Part shown: one piece after another, positions 1 through 8,570 of the stretch
How positions within the stretch are numbered: position 1 is the first letter of the stretch
Layout: each line of letters starts with the position of its first letter
NCBI GenBank assembly: GCA_002436765.1
Contig: DJNI01000026.1
Coordinates: forward strand, 1-33,553
Length of the DNA: 33,553 bases
Reading direction: 5' to 3'
From: Clostridiales bacterium UBA6468
GTDB taxonomy: Bacteria > Bacillota > Clostridia > Oscillospirales > Oscillospiraceae
Notes under the pieces: generated by a model
Seen by the model: only the letters and a program-made list of their open reading frames with translations
Databases searched by the model: none
What the model was told of the DNA's origin: nothing
Program-made: the position numbers and the translations under genes

Positions 1-2529
1 GGGATCCTTTGCCACCCAGTCCGCGTCGCTGGCGGTCTCGATGGTCTTCTTGATGGTCTCAAAAATCTGGCTGTAAGCACGCTTCAAGCCTTCGGTATTG
101 GTGCTGTCGTAATAATACCCGGAGCCGATGCTGTCTCGCAGCCAGTTCTTGTAGGCTTCGGTGCTGCCGGCGTCCCCGATCTCGTAGCTTGTGCCGGTAC
201 GGTCTACCACAGAGAAGCCCTTGGAATTTTCGCTCTGGGCAATGTACTGCTGAATGGTCTGGCCGCCTACGTCCACGCCGACGGAGAAGATGGTGGTGCC
301 GCTTCCCCTGATCGACGCAGCCATATTTCTCGCCCGAATTGCCGCCGTATCCGAATAGCTGGTGCCGTAAGAAGTCGGCTTATTCAGCACATGGTCATAG
401 AAGTGCGCCCCTGTGGTGTCATAGGGATCATATCCGCTGTAGCCGCTGCTGACGTAGGTCGTCGGGAAGCCGTCGGAAAGGAAAATAATGTATTTATTCT
501 TGTTGGACGCCCCGCCGAGCATATCCGAAGCCAGCTTCAGACCGGCTTCAATGTTCGTGAAGCGGTTGTGCCCATCTCCGTAATTATTGATAATGTTGCC
601 CGTCTCGGCGCGCATGGTATTTTTCAGGACATTGGCCTGATCCTGATTGGTACATGGCTGCAATCCGAATATCTGGTGGGCATCCGTATTGAACGCCACA
701 TAGCCCACCTTGCTGATGCCCATGGAGTTGTTTGCGGCAAAGTTATCCAGAAATCCGTCCGCCGCTTCCATGGCCGCTGCATAGCGTGTGGTACCGCCAA
801 AGTTCGAGTTCATGGTGTTGGAGATATCCATGACGATGACCACGGCCATGTCCGGCTCCTGGATGACCTCGTCGATGACCTGGGGCGTCTGCACGGTCAG
901 GGTGATGTCAAAGACGTTTTCGGTCTCCGTCCCGGCGATGGTCTTGCTGACCGAAACGCCGTCTTCCTCATTCCCGTTCTCGCCGCCGGACCTGTCGATC
1001 TGCTGGGAAGACGGTTTTCCCCCGTCCCCCTCTGCCTGTGCGGAATACAGCATGGGAGATTCCTCACTGTAGCTCGCGGCATATCCGGCGCCGCTGTATT
1101 CCTGGAACCAGCCGCTGTCCCGCAGGAGGATCCAGTTCTCGCCCACGCAAGGCTCCGCAATGCTCTCGCAGTCGATATCCAGCCCCAAAATGCCCCGCAT
1201 ACGGGAATACAGCTCCGGGTACGCCTCGTCCGAAAGCCGCCCGATGCGGTACGCCTCCTCCAGCCGTTTCAGCAGCGCCTCGGCCGCATCTTCGTCCAGC
1301 TCTTCCGCCGCTTCCAGGGCATCCACCTCCCTGCGGAAGCCCTGCTCGATCTGCGCAAGCTGCTCCTCCGTCGGCTCGACCAGGCACAGCGCGTCGTGGG
1401 TATGCTCCGGCAGCGTGCAGACGAGTGCGCCCTCCGCATCGTAGCAGCTGCCGTCGTGGGTATGCTCTTCCGCTCCGCAGGAATGGCGGGGCAGCTCCTG
1501 GGCGCAGGCCTCACTGTGGGCGTGCGCTTCTTTTTCGCAGATCAGGCTGCCGTCTTCATCCCGGCATTCCTCACCGTGGGTATGCGCCTCCTTCCCGCAG
1601 GTGTAGGCGATTTCCTCTGCCGGCTCCGTCTCTCCCGGCCGGCACTCGTCGCTGTGGGTGTGCTCCTCCATGCCGCATGTCAGCTCCCAGGTTCCGTAGC
1701 AGCGCCGGCCGTGCCGATGGCCGGGGTTTTCCTTGGCCTGGCAGACCAATTCACCGGCTTCGTCATAGCACCCCTCGCCATGCGTATGGGCGCCGTCGCC
1801 CTCCGGTACCGTGCAGGCAAGCGCCTGCGTATCCGCCGGGATCTCTACTTCTTCAAAGCAGGCCGCCCCATGCCGGTGCTCCGGCACCTGGGTCTTCCCG
1901 CAGGCGAGATTTCCCTCAGCGTCCAGGCAGTCGTCCGTATGCCGGTGAAGAAGGATCTCTTCTTCCCCGCAGATAAGGGTCGGCTCCTGCTGCGAACCGT
2001 CCGTTTCCTCCGATTCGCAGACGAGGACGGTATTCCACGCGAAGCACTCCTCGGTGTGGACATGATCGCTTTCCACGCCGCAGGCCAGCTCCCGGATCAC
2101 CTGGTAGCAGTCGCCGCCGTGCTCGTGGCCGTCGGTTTCCTCCAGGCCGCAGACGACCTCGCCGTTTTCATCCAGGCAGTCCTCCGTGTGCCGATGCCCG
2201 GCGGCTTCTTCCAGGCCGCAGATACGGACGGTCGCTTCCGCCCGGCAGTCCGGGGTGTGTTCATGTGCTTCGCAGATCGGCTCGCCGCGCTCCTGTACGT
2301 AGCAATCCGCCCCGTGGGTGTGACCCTCCGTCTGCGCGTAGCAGGAATCGTCATGGACGTGCTCCGGCAGGGGGCAGGACTTTTCCATCGTGATCGCCGG
2401 CAGAATCAGCGCATAGGTGGTACAGAACACCACAACGGCGCCAAGCACCGTGACCGCCTTCTGCCAGCGCTTTCGGAATCTGCGCTTTTTTGCGTATCGT
2501 TCGCCGTCCGGCAGGCTGCTGTTTCCCAT
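1..2529 (-). CDS. Large VWA-domain surface protein with His/Cys-rich repeats (partial, 3' end outside window)
   Basis: The frame is open from the ATG at 2529-2527 to the window edge (843 codons, no stop), so the C-terminus is missing. A GGAGGTGACGG ribosome binding site directly precedes the ATG. Residues 1-23 are basic and about 24-48 form a hydrophobic segment ending in TYALILPAIT, a signal-anchor type common in Gram-positive pilin-like adhesins. Residues 57-381 hold 15 His-x-His units followed by Cys. A charged helical linker (about 385-430) and an acidic Ser/Gly stretch follow, then a von Willebrand A domain from about 560, with a metal-site motif D568-I-S570-N-T572. The last visible residues are still within or just past the VWA fold. 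By family knowledge, Cna-B/SpaA domains and a sorting motif may follow, but they cannot be seen here. It is the last visible gene of an operon with a signal peptidase. Probably exported and surface-attached; ligand unknown. Confidence 0.88.
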   Translation of the reverse strand, partial: MGNSSLPDGERYAKKRRFRKRWQKAVTVLGAVVVFCTTYALILPAITMEKSCPLPEHVHDDSCYAQTEGHTHGADCYVQERGEPICEAHEHTPDCRAEATVRICGLEEAAGHRHTEDCLDENGEVVCGLEETDGHEHGGDCYQVIRELACGVESDHVHTEECFAWNTVLVCESEETDGSQQEPTLICGEEEILLHRHTDDCLDAEGNLACGKTQVPEHRHGAACFEEVEIPADTQALACTVPEGDGAHTHGEGCYDEAGELVCQAKENPGHRHGRRCYGTWELTCGMEEHTHSDECRPGETEPAEEIAYTCGKEAHTHGEECRDEDGSLICEKEAHAHSEACAQELPRHSCGAEEHTHDGSCYDAEGALVCTLPEHTHDALCLVEPTEEQLAQIEQGFRREVDALEAAEELDEDAAEALLKRLEEAYRIGRLSDEAYPELYSRMRGILGLDIDCESIAEPCVGENWILLRDSGWFQEYSGAGYAASYSEESPMLYSAQAEGDGGKPSSQQIDRSGGENGNEEDGVSVSKTIAGTETENVFDITLTVQTPQVIDEVIQEPDMAVVIVMDISNTMNSNFGGTTRYAAAMEAADGFLDNFAANNSMGISKVGYVAFNTDAHQIFGLQPCTNQDQANVLKNTMRAETGNIINNYGDGHNRFTNIEAGLKLASDMLGGASNKNKYIIFLSDGFPTTYVSSGYSGYDPYDTTGAHFYDHVLNKPTSYGTSYSDTAAIRARNMAASIRGSGTTIFSVGVDVGGQTIQQYIAQSENSKGFSVVDRTGTSYEIGDAGSTEAYKNWLRDSIGSGYYYDSTNTEGLKRAYSQIFETIKKTIETASDADWVAKDP
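1387..2361 (-). repeat. 15-unit His/Cys-rich protein repeat inside the VWA surface protein
   Basis: Within residues 57-381, fourteen units fit H-x-H-x(3)-C (for example HTHGEGC, HRHTDDC, HEHGGDC) and the first is H-x-H-x(2)-C (HVHDSC). Most units are followed 7-15 residues later by a [VIL]-C-[GET]-x-[EKP] segment, so each repeat carries two His and usually two Cys. Spacing is about 16-30 residues and is not uniform. The DNA is diverged between units, so these are old protein-level repeats. Similar repeats occur in other Firmicutes surface proteins as I recall them. Metal binding is an inference from His/Cys content. Confidence 0.85.
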
Positions 2530-2539
2530 CCGTCACCTC

Positions 2540-3124
2540 CTATCTCAGTGCGCCGAAGTCCGACAACGGCCAGACACGGAATACGATTTTTCCCACAAGC
2601 TGTTCTTCGGAGATACATCCGATCTCCGAATGCCGGGAGTCCACCGATGTAGAACGGTGGTCGCCCACGCAGAAGTACCGGTTCTCCGGAACCTGATAGG
2701 GAAAACGGATATTGGCGTCGCCGAAGGACCTTTCCGTCAGATACGGTTCCTCCAGCAGCTTGCCGTCCACATAGATGCTGCCCTCCGCGTCCATATCCAC
2801 GATTTGCCCCGGCAGGGCGATACACCGCTTCACCAGGACCTTGTTCCCGACATAAAAGGCTGCCAGCTCGCCTTGCCGGAATCGGCTGCCCTTGACGGAC
2901 ACCACGATGTCGCCCTCGTTCAGCGTCGGCGTCATGGACGAGCCGTAAATTTGCAGCACCGGCATCCAGACGGTCGCGACCAGAACCGCCGCCGACGCAA
3001 CGACGATCAGCGTGCAGACCGTACTGCGCAGCACGCTATGATATCTCGAACGGCATCGCAGGCGCTTTACTTCGGCGGCAAGCTGCTCCCGGGTCGGCCG
3101 TTCCAACGTCTTCATTTTGCGCAT
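2540..3124 (-). CDS. Type I signal peptidase
   Basis: The 194-residue protein has one membrane segment (about 33-55) near the N-terminus and the family boxes of bacterial type I signal peptidases: GSSMTPTL with catalytic Ser63, VLVKRCIALPGQ with general-base Lys99, and a GDHRSTSVDSR box at 154-164. It cleaves signal peptides of exported proteins on the outer membrane face. It starts 13 bases after the coiled-coil gene and ends 10 bases before the VWA protein, so it is very likely co-transcribed and may be dedicated to this surface protein. Start alternatives at residue 4 are possible. Catalytic residues are intact; function is confident, substrate specificity is inferred from position. Confidence 0.93.
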   Translation of the reverse strand: MRKMKTLERPTREQLAAEVKRLRCRSRYHSVLRSTVCTLIVVASAAVLVATVWMPVLQIYGSSMTPTLNEGDIVVSVKGSRFRQGELAAFYVGNKVLVKRCIALPGQIVDMDAEGSIYVDGKLLEEPYLTERSFGDANIRFPYQVPENRYFCVGDHRSTSVDSRHSEIGCISEEQLVGKIVFRVWPLSDFGALR

Positions 3125-3137
3125 AGGTCACCCGCCT

Positions 3138-3632
3138 TCACTTTTTCGGCGCCATCATGGAGGGCAGCGCCGAAAGCTCCGCGTGCTCCGCCGCAAAGGC
3201 CTGCAATTTGGCGGATACGCTGTCCCAATACTTCTGGGCGTCCGTTTTTGCCTTTTCCAGCATCTGGTCACACTGCAGTTTCGCTGTGCGCTCCATCTCC
3301 GCTTTCTGCCGCTGGGCCTCCGCCATCAGCCTGGCGGCCGCCTCCCGGCTTTCCCGGTCCCGCTTGGCGCAGACCAGCTCCTGCCGCCGACTCAACGAGC
3401 CGATATTCTCCGTATACTGCCTGCAGGCCGCCTGTGCCGCTTCAAATACGCCGTTTAGCTGCAAGGATGCCTCCGCGATAGAACCCGCCCGATCGATTTT
3501 GAAGGTTCTGTCCCGCAACGCCCCCTCGGCCTCCGACAGGCGCTTGTGCAGGCGCTCAATTTCCCTGCTCTGGTCAAGGAGGATCTGCATCAGGTCTCCC
3601 CGGCTCAGTTTTCTCAGTTCCTTATCCGTCAT
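3138..3632 (-). CDS. Coiled-coil protein of a surface-protein operon
   Basis: The 164-residue product has no signal peptide or membrane segment and is mostly charged, Ala/Glu/Arg/Gln-rich helix, probably a coiled coil (about 10-40 and 75-145). The N-terminus, MTDKELRKLSRGDLMQILL, is a recognisable conserved start that I associate with small proteins sitting beside signal peptidases and VWA/pilin-like proteins in Firmicutes. It is the first gene of the operon, followed by the type I signal peptidase and the VWA protein. The biochemical role is unknown; a cytosolic scaffold or export accessory role is only a guess from context. Confidence 0.75.
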   Translation of the reverse strand: MTDKELRKLSRGDLMQILLDQSREIERLHKRLSEAEGALRDRTFKIDRAGSIAEASLQLNGVFEAAQAACRQYTENIGSLSRRQELVCAKRDRESREAAARLMAEAQRQKAEMERTAKLQCDQMLEKAKTDAQKYWDSVSAKLQAFAAEHAELSALPSMMAPKK

Positions 3633-3843
3633 ATCCCATTCCCCCTATATATGCACGGCCGTAGTTTCCTTTCGCAGTGCTGCGGTGTTGCGCACGGGAC
3701 GTAATCCACATTATGCCGGGAGCCTCCCGGATATGCCTCCGCACAATTGTGGCTGAAGCCTCCTGCCGGGTTGCGCAGAGCTCCGCGCAGGCACAAGGAC
3801 GGTTCGTTCAAACATATTTAACAAGTTCCGGGAAAATCACTCA

Positions 3844-3894
3844 TTTTTTGATTTTTCCGGAAGCTTTTTTGGGCGTTACGGAAAAATTAAAAAA
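3844..3894. repeat. AT-rich inverted repeat upstream of the gpmI promoter
   Basis: Arms at 3844-3859 and 3879-3894 are 16 bases each and complementary except one G-T position (TTTTTTGATTTTTCCG versus CGGAAAAATTAAAAAA), with a 19-base spacer. The right arm ends four bases before the gpmI -35 box. It could be an UP element or regulator site; no function is shown. Confidence 0.5.
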
Positions 3895-3898
3895 GTGG

Positions 3899-3927
3899 TT
3901 GTAAGTTCGGCAAAAATGATGTAAAAT
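3899..3927 (+). promoter_or_regulatory. gpmI promoter (predicted)
   Basis: TTGTAA (3899-3904), a 17-base spacer and TAAAAT (3922-3927) lie 58 bases before the gpmI start codon, matching sigma-A spacing. Confidence 0.6.
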
Positions 3928-3985
3928 AATAGAATCCAATAGAATGCAAACTTGTATGAATAGCTCTTTTCTGGAGGGATTTATT

Positions 3986-5548
3986 ATGGAAAAACCCATT
4001 GTTCTTGTTATCATGGACGGCGTCGGCAAGGGTGACGGCGGCAGCGGCGACGCAGTCGCGGCTGCCAGGACGCCTACGCTGGATCATCTGCTTGCCACCT
4101 GCCCCCATACTTATCTGAAAGCCCACGGCACCGCCGTCGGTCTGCCCACGGACGATGATATGGGCAACTCCGAGGTCGGCCACAACGCCCTGGGCTGCGG
4201 TCAGATCTACTCCCAGGGCGCGAAGCTCGTGAACGAGTCCATCGAAAACGGTACGCTCTATGCCTCCAAGACCTGGAAAGACCTGATCGCCAACGCCGTT
4301 TCCGGCAAGGCGCTGCATTTCCTGGGCCTATTGTCCGACGGCAACGTTCACTCCAACATCCATCACCTGATCGCCATGCTGCGGGAAGCCCACGCCGAGG
4401 GCGTGAAGAGAGCCTACTGCCATATCCTTCTGGACGGCCGTGACGTGCCCGCCACTTCCGCGCTGGAGTATGTGGATATGCTGGAAAAGGTGCTTGCCGA
4501 GCTGAACACCGAGAGCTGCGATTACGCCATCGCCTCCGGCGGCGGCCGTATGCAGATCACCATGGACCGCTATGAGGCCAACTGGCCGATGGTGGAGCGG
4601 GGCTGGCGCACCCACGTTCAGGCAATCGGCAGAAGATTCCCCTCCGCCAGGGCGGCCATCGAGACCTACCGCGCCGAGACCGGCTGCATCGATCAGGATC
4701 TGCCCGCTTTTGTGGTGGAACGCGGCGGCGAGCCTGTGGCGAAGATCGCCAACGGCGACAGCGTCATCCTCTTCAACTTCCGGGGCGACCGGGCGCAGGA
4801 GATCTCTCTGGCCTTTGACCGCAAGGATTTTGATAAGTTTGACCGGGGCGATTACACCGGCGTGAAGTTTGCCGGCATGCTCCAGTACGACGGCGACCTG
4901 AAGATCCCCCAGCATTATCTGGTGCAGCCCCCCGTCATCAAGCACACCCTGACCGAGGTGCTGTGCGCCGCCGGGATCCACGAATACGCCGTGTCCGAGA
5001 CCCAGAAGTACGGCCACGTGACCTATTTCTGGAACGGCAACCGCTCCGGCAAGGTGGACGAGAAGCTGGAAGTCTACGAGGAAGTTCCCTCCGACGTGAT
5101 CCCCTTTGAAAAGGCGCCTGCCATGAAGTCCAAGGAGATCACCGAGAAGATGGTGGAGAACATGGCGTCTAAGAAGTTCCAGTTCCTGCGCTGCAACTAC
5201 CCCAACGGCGACATGGTGGGTCACACCGGCGTGTTTGACGCGGTGGTCTATGCCATGGAGTGCGTGGACAAGAGCGTGGCGGCCATTGTGGAGGCCGCCG
5301 ACAAGTACGGCTATATCGTCCTCATCACCGCCGACCACGGCAACGCCGACCAGATGACCGAGACCAAGAAGGGCAAGACCAGCATCCGCACGGCTCACTC
5401 CCTGAACCCCGTCCCCTTCATCATCTACGACCCGGATCATACCTGGGTCATCAAGGACGGCCACTACGGCCTTGCCAACGTGGCACCCACCATCGTCAAA
5501 ATGATGGGTCTGACCGCCCCCGACTGCTGGGAAGACAGCATGGTCTGA
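3986..5548 (+). CDS. gpmI: 2,3-bisphosphoglycerate-independent phosphoglycerate mutase
   Basis: The 520-residue length fits the cofactor-independent enzyme (about 510), which interconverts 3- and 2-phosphoglycerate in glycolysis using two Mn ions in the cytosol. Visible signatures are the N-terminal metal motif VLVIMDG, the phosphoserine motif DDMGNSEVGH with Ser62, LDGRDVPATSAL, NFRGDRAQE and the C-terminal metal motif ITADHGNAD. The ATG at 3986 is preceded by GGAGGGA at optimal distance; an upstream in-frame ATG at 3944 lacks this. The next gene, an Asp23 family protein, starts 43 bases downstream with no clear terminator between, so read-through is possible. Confidence 0.97.
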   Translation: MEKPIVLVIMDGVGKGDGGSGDAVAAARTPTLDHLLATCPHTYLKAHGTAVGLPTDDDMGNSEVGHNALGCGQIYSQGAKLVNESIENGTLYASKTWKDLIANAVSGKALHFLGLLSDGNVHSNIHHLIAMLREAHAEGVKRAYCHILLDGRDVPATSALEYVDMLEKVLAELNTESCDYAIASGGGRMQITMDRYEANWPMVERGWRTHVQAIGRRFPSARAAIETYRAETGCIDQDLPAFVVERGGEPVAKIANGDSVILFNFRGDRAQEISLAFDRKDFDKFDRGDYTGVKFAGMLQYDGDLKIPQHYLVQPPVIKHTLTEVLCAAGIHEYAVSETQKYGHVTYFWNGNRSGKVDEKLEVYEEVPSDVIPFEKAPAMKSKEITEKMVENMASKKFQFLRCNYPNGDMVGHTGVFDAVVYAMECVDKSVAAIVEAADKYGYIVLITADHGNADQMTETKKGKTSIRTAHSLNPVPFIIYDPDHTWVIKDGHYGLANVAPTIVKMMGLTAPDCWEDSMV

Positions 5549-5591
5549 GGCGCCCCCTTTGCATAAAACGTTAAAATTGGAGGTTGCATCT

Positions 5592-5945
5592 ATGATCCGT
5601 CACGAAAATGAAAACGGAAGCGTCAACGTCAGCACCAGCGTCTACACGGACATCGTCGGCACCGCCGCCATCAACTGCTTCGGCGTCAAGGGCATGGCTG
5701 CCCGGAGCCTGACCGACGGCGTGTATCATCTGCTCCGCCGGGAATCCGTGGGCAAGGGCGTGCATGTCCAGTTCAACGAGGACGATACCATTTCCATTGA
5801 CCTGCATATCATCGTGGACAACAACGTGAACCTGAACGCCGTGGGCGCTTCCATTATTTCCGAGGTTCGCTATGTGGTGACCAGCTGCACCGGCACCGAG
5901 GTTCGTGCCGTCAATGTTTATATCGATTCCATGGTGATCGGTTAA
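5592..5945 (+). CDS. Asp23/Gls24 family protein (YloU-like)
   Basis: The 117-residue protein has the compact alpha/beta Asp23 fold with typical stretches VSTSVYTDIVGTAAINCFGVKG and a C-terminal EVRAVNVYIDSM. The ATG at 5592 has GGAGGTTG upstream; the in-frame ATG at 5559 has no such site. In Firmicutes this family is encoded next to the DAK2/FakA-like kinase gene (yloU-yloV), exactly as here (18-base gap). Asp23 proteins have been linked to the cell envelope stress response and membrane association; YloU itself has no firm function. There is no signal peptide or membrane helix, so it is cytosolic or peripheral. Confidence 0.92.
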   Translation: MIRHENENGSVNVSTSVYTDIVGTAAINCFGVKGMAARSLTDGVYHLLRRESVGKGVHVQFNEDDTISIDLHIIVDNNVNLNAVGASIISEVRYVVTSCTGTEVRAVNVYIDSMVIG

Positions 5946-5963
5946 AGTTCGGAGGGAAATAAA

Positions 5964-7595
5964 TTGAGAGAAACCATCAACGGAGCCGATCTGCGCCGAA
6001 TGATCATCAGCGCGGCTGCCGCCATCGAGATCAACAAGCAGGCTCTCAACGAGCTGAACGTGTTCCCCGTGCCGGACGGAGACACCGGAACCAATATGTC
6101 CATGACCATCAACGCCGCGGCCTCCGACCTGCGCAAGACCGAGGATCCCGATCTGGAAAAGGCGTCCAAGGTGGCGGCGTCCGCCATGCTGCGGGGCGCC
6201 CGGGGCAATTCCGGCGTTATCCTGTCGCTGCTGTTCCGGGGCATTTCCAAGCGTCTGAAGGGCAGCGAGGTGTGCGACGGCGTCCTGTGGGCGCAGGCGC
6301 TGCAGGAGGGCGTTGACGCCGCCTACAAGGCCGTCATGAAGCCCGCCGAGGGCACCATTCTCACCGTCGCCCGCCTGTCCGCGGCCAAGGCCGCCGACGC
6401 CGCCCGGGAGAACAACTTCATCGAATTTGTCCATGAAGCGGCCATTGAGGAGGCCGTGAAGGCGCTGGCCGATACCGTCAACCAGAACCCCGTGCTGAAA
6501 AAGGCCGGCGTTGTGGATGCCGGCGGCAAGGGCTGGGTCGTGGCGCTGGAGGCCATGCTCAGCGCTCTCCAGGGCGAGGACGTGGTGCTGCCCGAGGATG
6601 GCGCGGTGACGCAGACCAAGCAGAGCGCGGATTTCTCCGACTTCAGTACCGAGGACATCACCTTCACCTACTGCACCGAGTTCATTATTTCCCGGGAGAA
6701 TGACCGCGATCCCGAAAATCTGCGGGCGTTCCTGTCCAAGCTGGGAGACAGCCTTGTGTTGGTGGACGACGACGAGATCATCAAGGTACACGTCCATACC
6801 AACGATCCCGGCAAGGCGCTGACCGAAGCGCTGAACTACGGCTCCTTCATCACCGTGAAGATCGAGAACATGCGCTTACAGCACACGGAAAAGGTGCTCT
6901 CCGAGCAGGAGGCCGCTCCGAAGATCGCCAAGCCGGAGAAGCCTCTGGGCGTTGTCTCCGTCTGCGCCGGTGCGGGTCTTGCGGATGTGTTCCGGAACCT
7001 GGGCGTTGATCAGATCATTTCCGGCGGCCAGACCATGAACCCCAGCACCCAGGACATTCTGGAGGCGGTGAACAAGGTCCCCGCCGAGACCGTCTTTGTC
7101 CTGCCCAACAACAAGAACATCATCATGGCCGCCCAGCAGGTAGACGCCCTGACTCCCAAGAATGTGGTGGTCATCCCCTCCAAGACCGTTCCCCAGGGCA
7201 TCACCGCCATGCTGAGCTTTGCCCCCGAGGGAAGCGTGGAGGAAAATACCACGGCTCTGACCGAGGCGCTGGACACCGTGGAAACCATGCAGATCACCTA
7301 TGCCGCCCGGAATTCCGACTTTGACGGCCATGACATCCACGAGGGCGACTATCTGGCGCTGTGCGGCAGTCAGCTCTTCGGCACCAGCCAGGATATCAAG
7401 GTTCTTATCAAGGCGCTGGCGGAAAAGGTCCGGGACGACGGCAAGGAGTATATCACGATCTACTACGGGCAGGACGTGAAGGAAAAGCACGCACAGAAGG
7501 CGGCGGACATCTTCGCGGACATCTGCCCCAATGCGGACGTAAATCTGCTCAGCGGCGGACAGCCGGTATATTATTACCTGATCTCCGCAGAATAA
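5964..7595 (+). CDS. DAK2 domain fatty acid kinase-like protein (FakA/YloV)
   Basis: The 543-residue protein carries an N-terminal DAK2 kinase domain with NVFPVPDGDTGTNM (D38, D40 and T43 lie at the Mg-ATP site known from FakA) and GARGNSGVILS around residue 80. A middle domain and a C-terminal DegV-like region follow. FakA phosphorylates fatty acids held by a FakB (DegV) partner for entry into phospholipid synthesis; no fakB gene lies in the window. The start is TTG at 5964, with GGAGGG eight bases ahead and no better ATG. It is paired with the Asp23 protein, as in many Firmicutes. Annotation as a glycerone kinase paralogue is older naming. Confidence 0.92.
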   Translation: MRETINGADLRRMIISAAAAIEINKQALNELNVFPVPDGDTGTNMSMTINAAASDLRKTEDPDLEKASKVAASAMLRGARGNSGVILSLLFRGISKRLKGSEVCDGVLWAQALQEGVDAAYKAVMKPAEGTILTVARLSAAKAADAARENNFIEFVHEAAIEEAVKALADTVNQNPVLKKAGVVDAGGKGWVVALEAMLSALQGEDVVLPEDGAVTQTKQSADFSDFSTEDITFTYCTEFIISRENDRDPENLRAFLSKLGDSLVLVDDDEIIKVHVHTNDPGKALTEALNYGSFITVKIENMRLQHTEKVLSEQEAAPKIAKPEKPLGVVSVCAGAGLADVFRNLGVDQIISGGQTMNPSTQDILEAVNKVPAETVFVLPNNKNIIMAAQQVDALTPKNVVVIPSKTVPQGITAMLSFAPEGSVEENTTALTEALDTVETMQITYAARNSDFDGHDIHEGDYLALCGSQLFGTSQDIKVLIKALAEKVRDDGKEYITIYYGQDVKEKHAQKAADIFADICPNADVNLLSGGQPVYYYLISAE

Positions 7596-7612
7596 GGGAA
7601 AATACGGATTTG

Positions 7613-7635
7613 CCCGCAGCCCTTCGGGCTGCGGG
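7613..7635 (+). terminator. GC-rich hairpin after the FakA-like gene
   Basis: A perfect 10-base-pair stem (CCCGCAGCCC / GGGCTGCGGG) with a TTC loop lies 17 bases after the stop codon. There is no T-tract, so it may be a weak terminator or an mRNA 3'-end stabiliser. Confidence 0.45.
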
Positions 7636-7661
7636 TCGACTTGTCTAAAGTGGGGGAGACG

Positions 7662-8486
7662 ATGAAGGAATTTCCCAAGGGCGGCCTGATCGGCAAAATT
7701 ATGGACGCTGCCAAGACCGTCAGGCAAATGCATATTCCCCTCCACGCCGCCTATGCCGCATACTTTATTGTGCTGGCCTTTTTTCCGGCGCTGGTGCTGA
7801 TCCTCAGCGTGCTGCGCTATACGGGGATGGAGGTACGGGGTCTGGTGGAGATGCTGAGCGACATCCTTCCCAGCACCATGGTGGGGGACGCCGAGGAGCT
7901 GATCTACAGCACCTACCGCAATTCCTCCGGCGCGTTGGTGGGCGTTTCCGCCGTGACGGCGCTGTGGTCTGCCAGCCGGGGCATCTACGGGCTGCTTACC
8001 GGATTGAATGCGGTCTATAGCGTGTCGGAAAACCGGGGATATATTTATACCCGCTCCATCAGCGTGGTGTATACCTTCGTGTTCCTTCTGATCCTGCTGC
8101 TGACCCTGGTGCTGCACGTGTTCGGCAGCTCCATCATCAATCTCATGCGGCAGGTGGATAACCCGGTGGTGATCTTTTTCACCGATCTCATCGACCTGCG
8201 GTTTTTCCTGCTGCTGTTTTTGCAGAGCCTGGTCTTTACCCTGATGTTCATGGCGCTGCCCAACAAGCGCAACCATTTTATGGAAAGCCTTCCCGGCGGC
8301 GTGCTGTCCAGCTTGGGGTGGCTGGTGTTTTCGGACATTTACTCCATTTACGTGGAGAATTTCTCCAGGTATTCCACGATCTACGGCTCGGTGTATGCCA
8401 TCGCCATCACCATGCTGTGGCTGTACTGCTGCATGAGCATCCTGTTCTACGGGGGCGCGCTGAACCGGTATCTGATGGATAAGTGA
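7662..8486 (+). CDS. YihY/virulence factor BrkB family membrane protein
   Basis: This 274-residue integral membrane protein has about six hydrophobic segments and the family landmarks HAAYAAYFIVLAFFPALVLI near the N-terminus, LWSASRGIYGLLTGLNAVY in the middle, and YGSVYAIAITMLWLYCCMSILFYGGALN at the C-terminus with family-typical acidic/aromatic positions. YihY proteins were once thought to be RNase BN; that assignment was withdrawn and their function (possibly transport) is unknown. The ATG at 7662 is preceded by GGGGGAG; the upstream TTG at 7641 is less likely. It is followed on the same strand by the DUF5685 and J-domain genes. Confidence 0.92.
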   Translation: MKEFPKGGLIGKIMDAAKTVRQMHIPLHAAYAAYFIVLAFFPALVLILSVLRYTGMEVRGLVEMLSDILPSTMVGDAEELIYSTYRNSSGALVGVSAVTALWSASRGIYGLLTGLNAVYSVSENRGYIYTRSISVVYTFVFLLILLLTLVLHVFGSSIINLMRQVDNPVVIFFTDLIDLRFFLLLFLQSLVFTLMFMALPNKRNHFMESLPGGVLSSLGWLVFSDIYSIYVENFSRYSTIYGSVYAIAITMLWLYCCMSILFYGGALNRYLMDK

Positions 8487-8570
8487 TTGGGAGTTTTTTC
8501 CAAATTTCCGGGTTGTTTAACCGCAGTTCACAGTTCCTTTGTAGAATGTGGCAAAAAGGAGAAATGCGGT

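Larger units (their letters stand above)
3633..3985. other. Divergent intergenic region between the surface operon and gpmI
   Basis: This 353-base gap has no convincing gene. It holds a 15-base palindrome (CCGGGAGCCTCCCGG, 3716-3730), a 10-base palindrome (CACAATTGTG, 3742-3751), an AT-rich inverted repeat at 3844-3894 and the gpmI promoter. The surface operon must be transcribed leftward from here; the two palindromes lie in its upstream region and are candidate operators. I found no clear -35/-10 pair for that operon. Confidence 0.5.

Noticed and set aside
391..2652. A 753-codon open frame on the plus strand opposite the VWA protein
   Set aside because: It is the mirror frame of a GC-rich gene. 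The minus-strand frame has a ribosome binding site, signal segment, VWA motif and repeats; the plus-strand product has no recognisable domain.
3739..3751. An 11-base match (CCGCACAATTG) to the repeat at 14930-14940
   Set aside because: Too short to call a repeat copy; the surrounding bases do not match. Kept only as a palindrome in the intergenic description.
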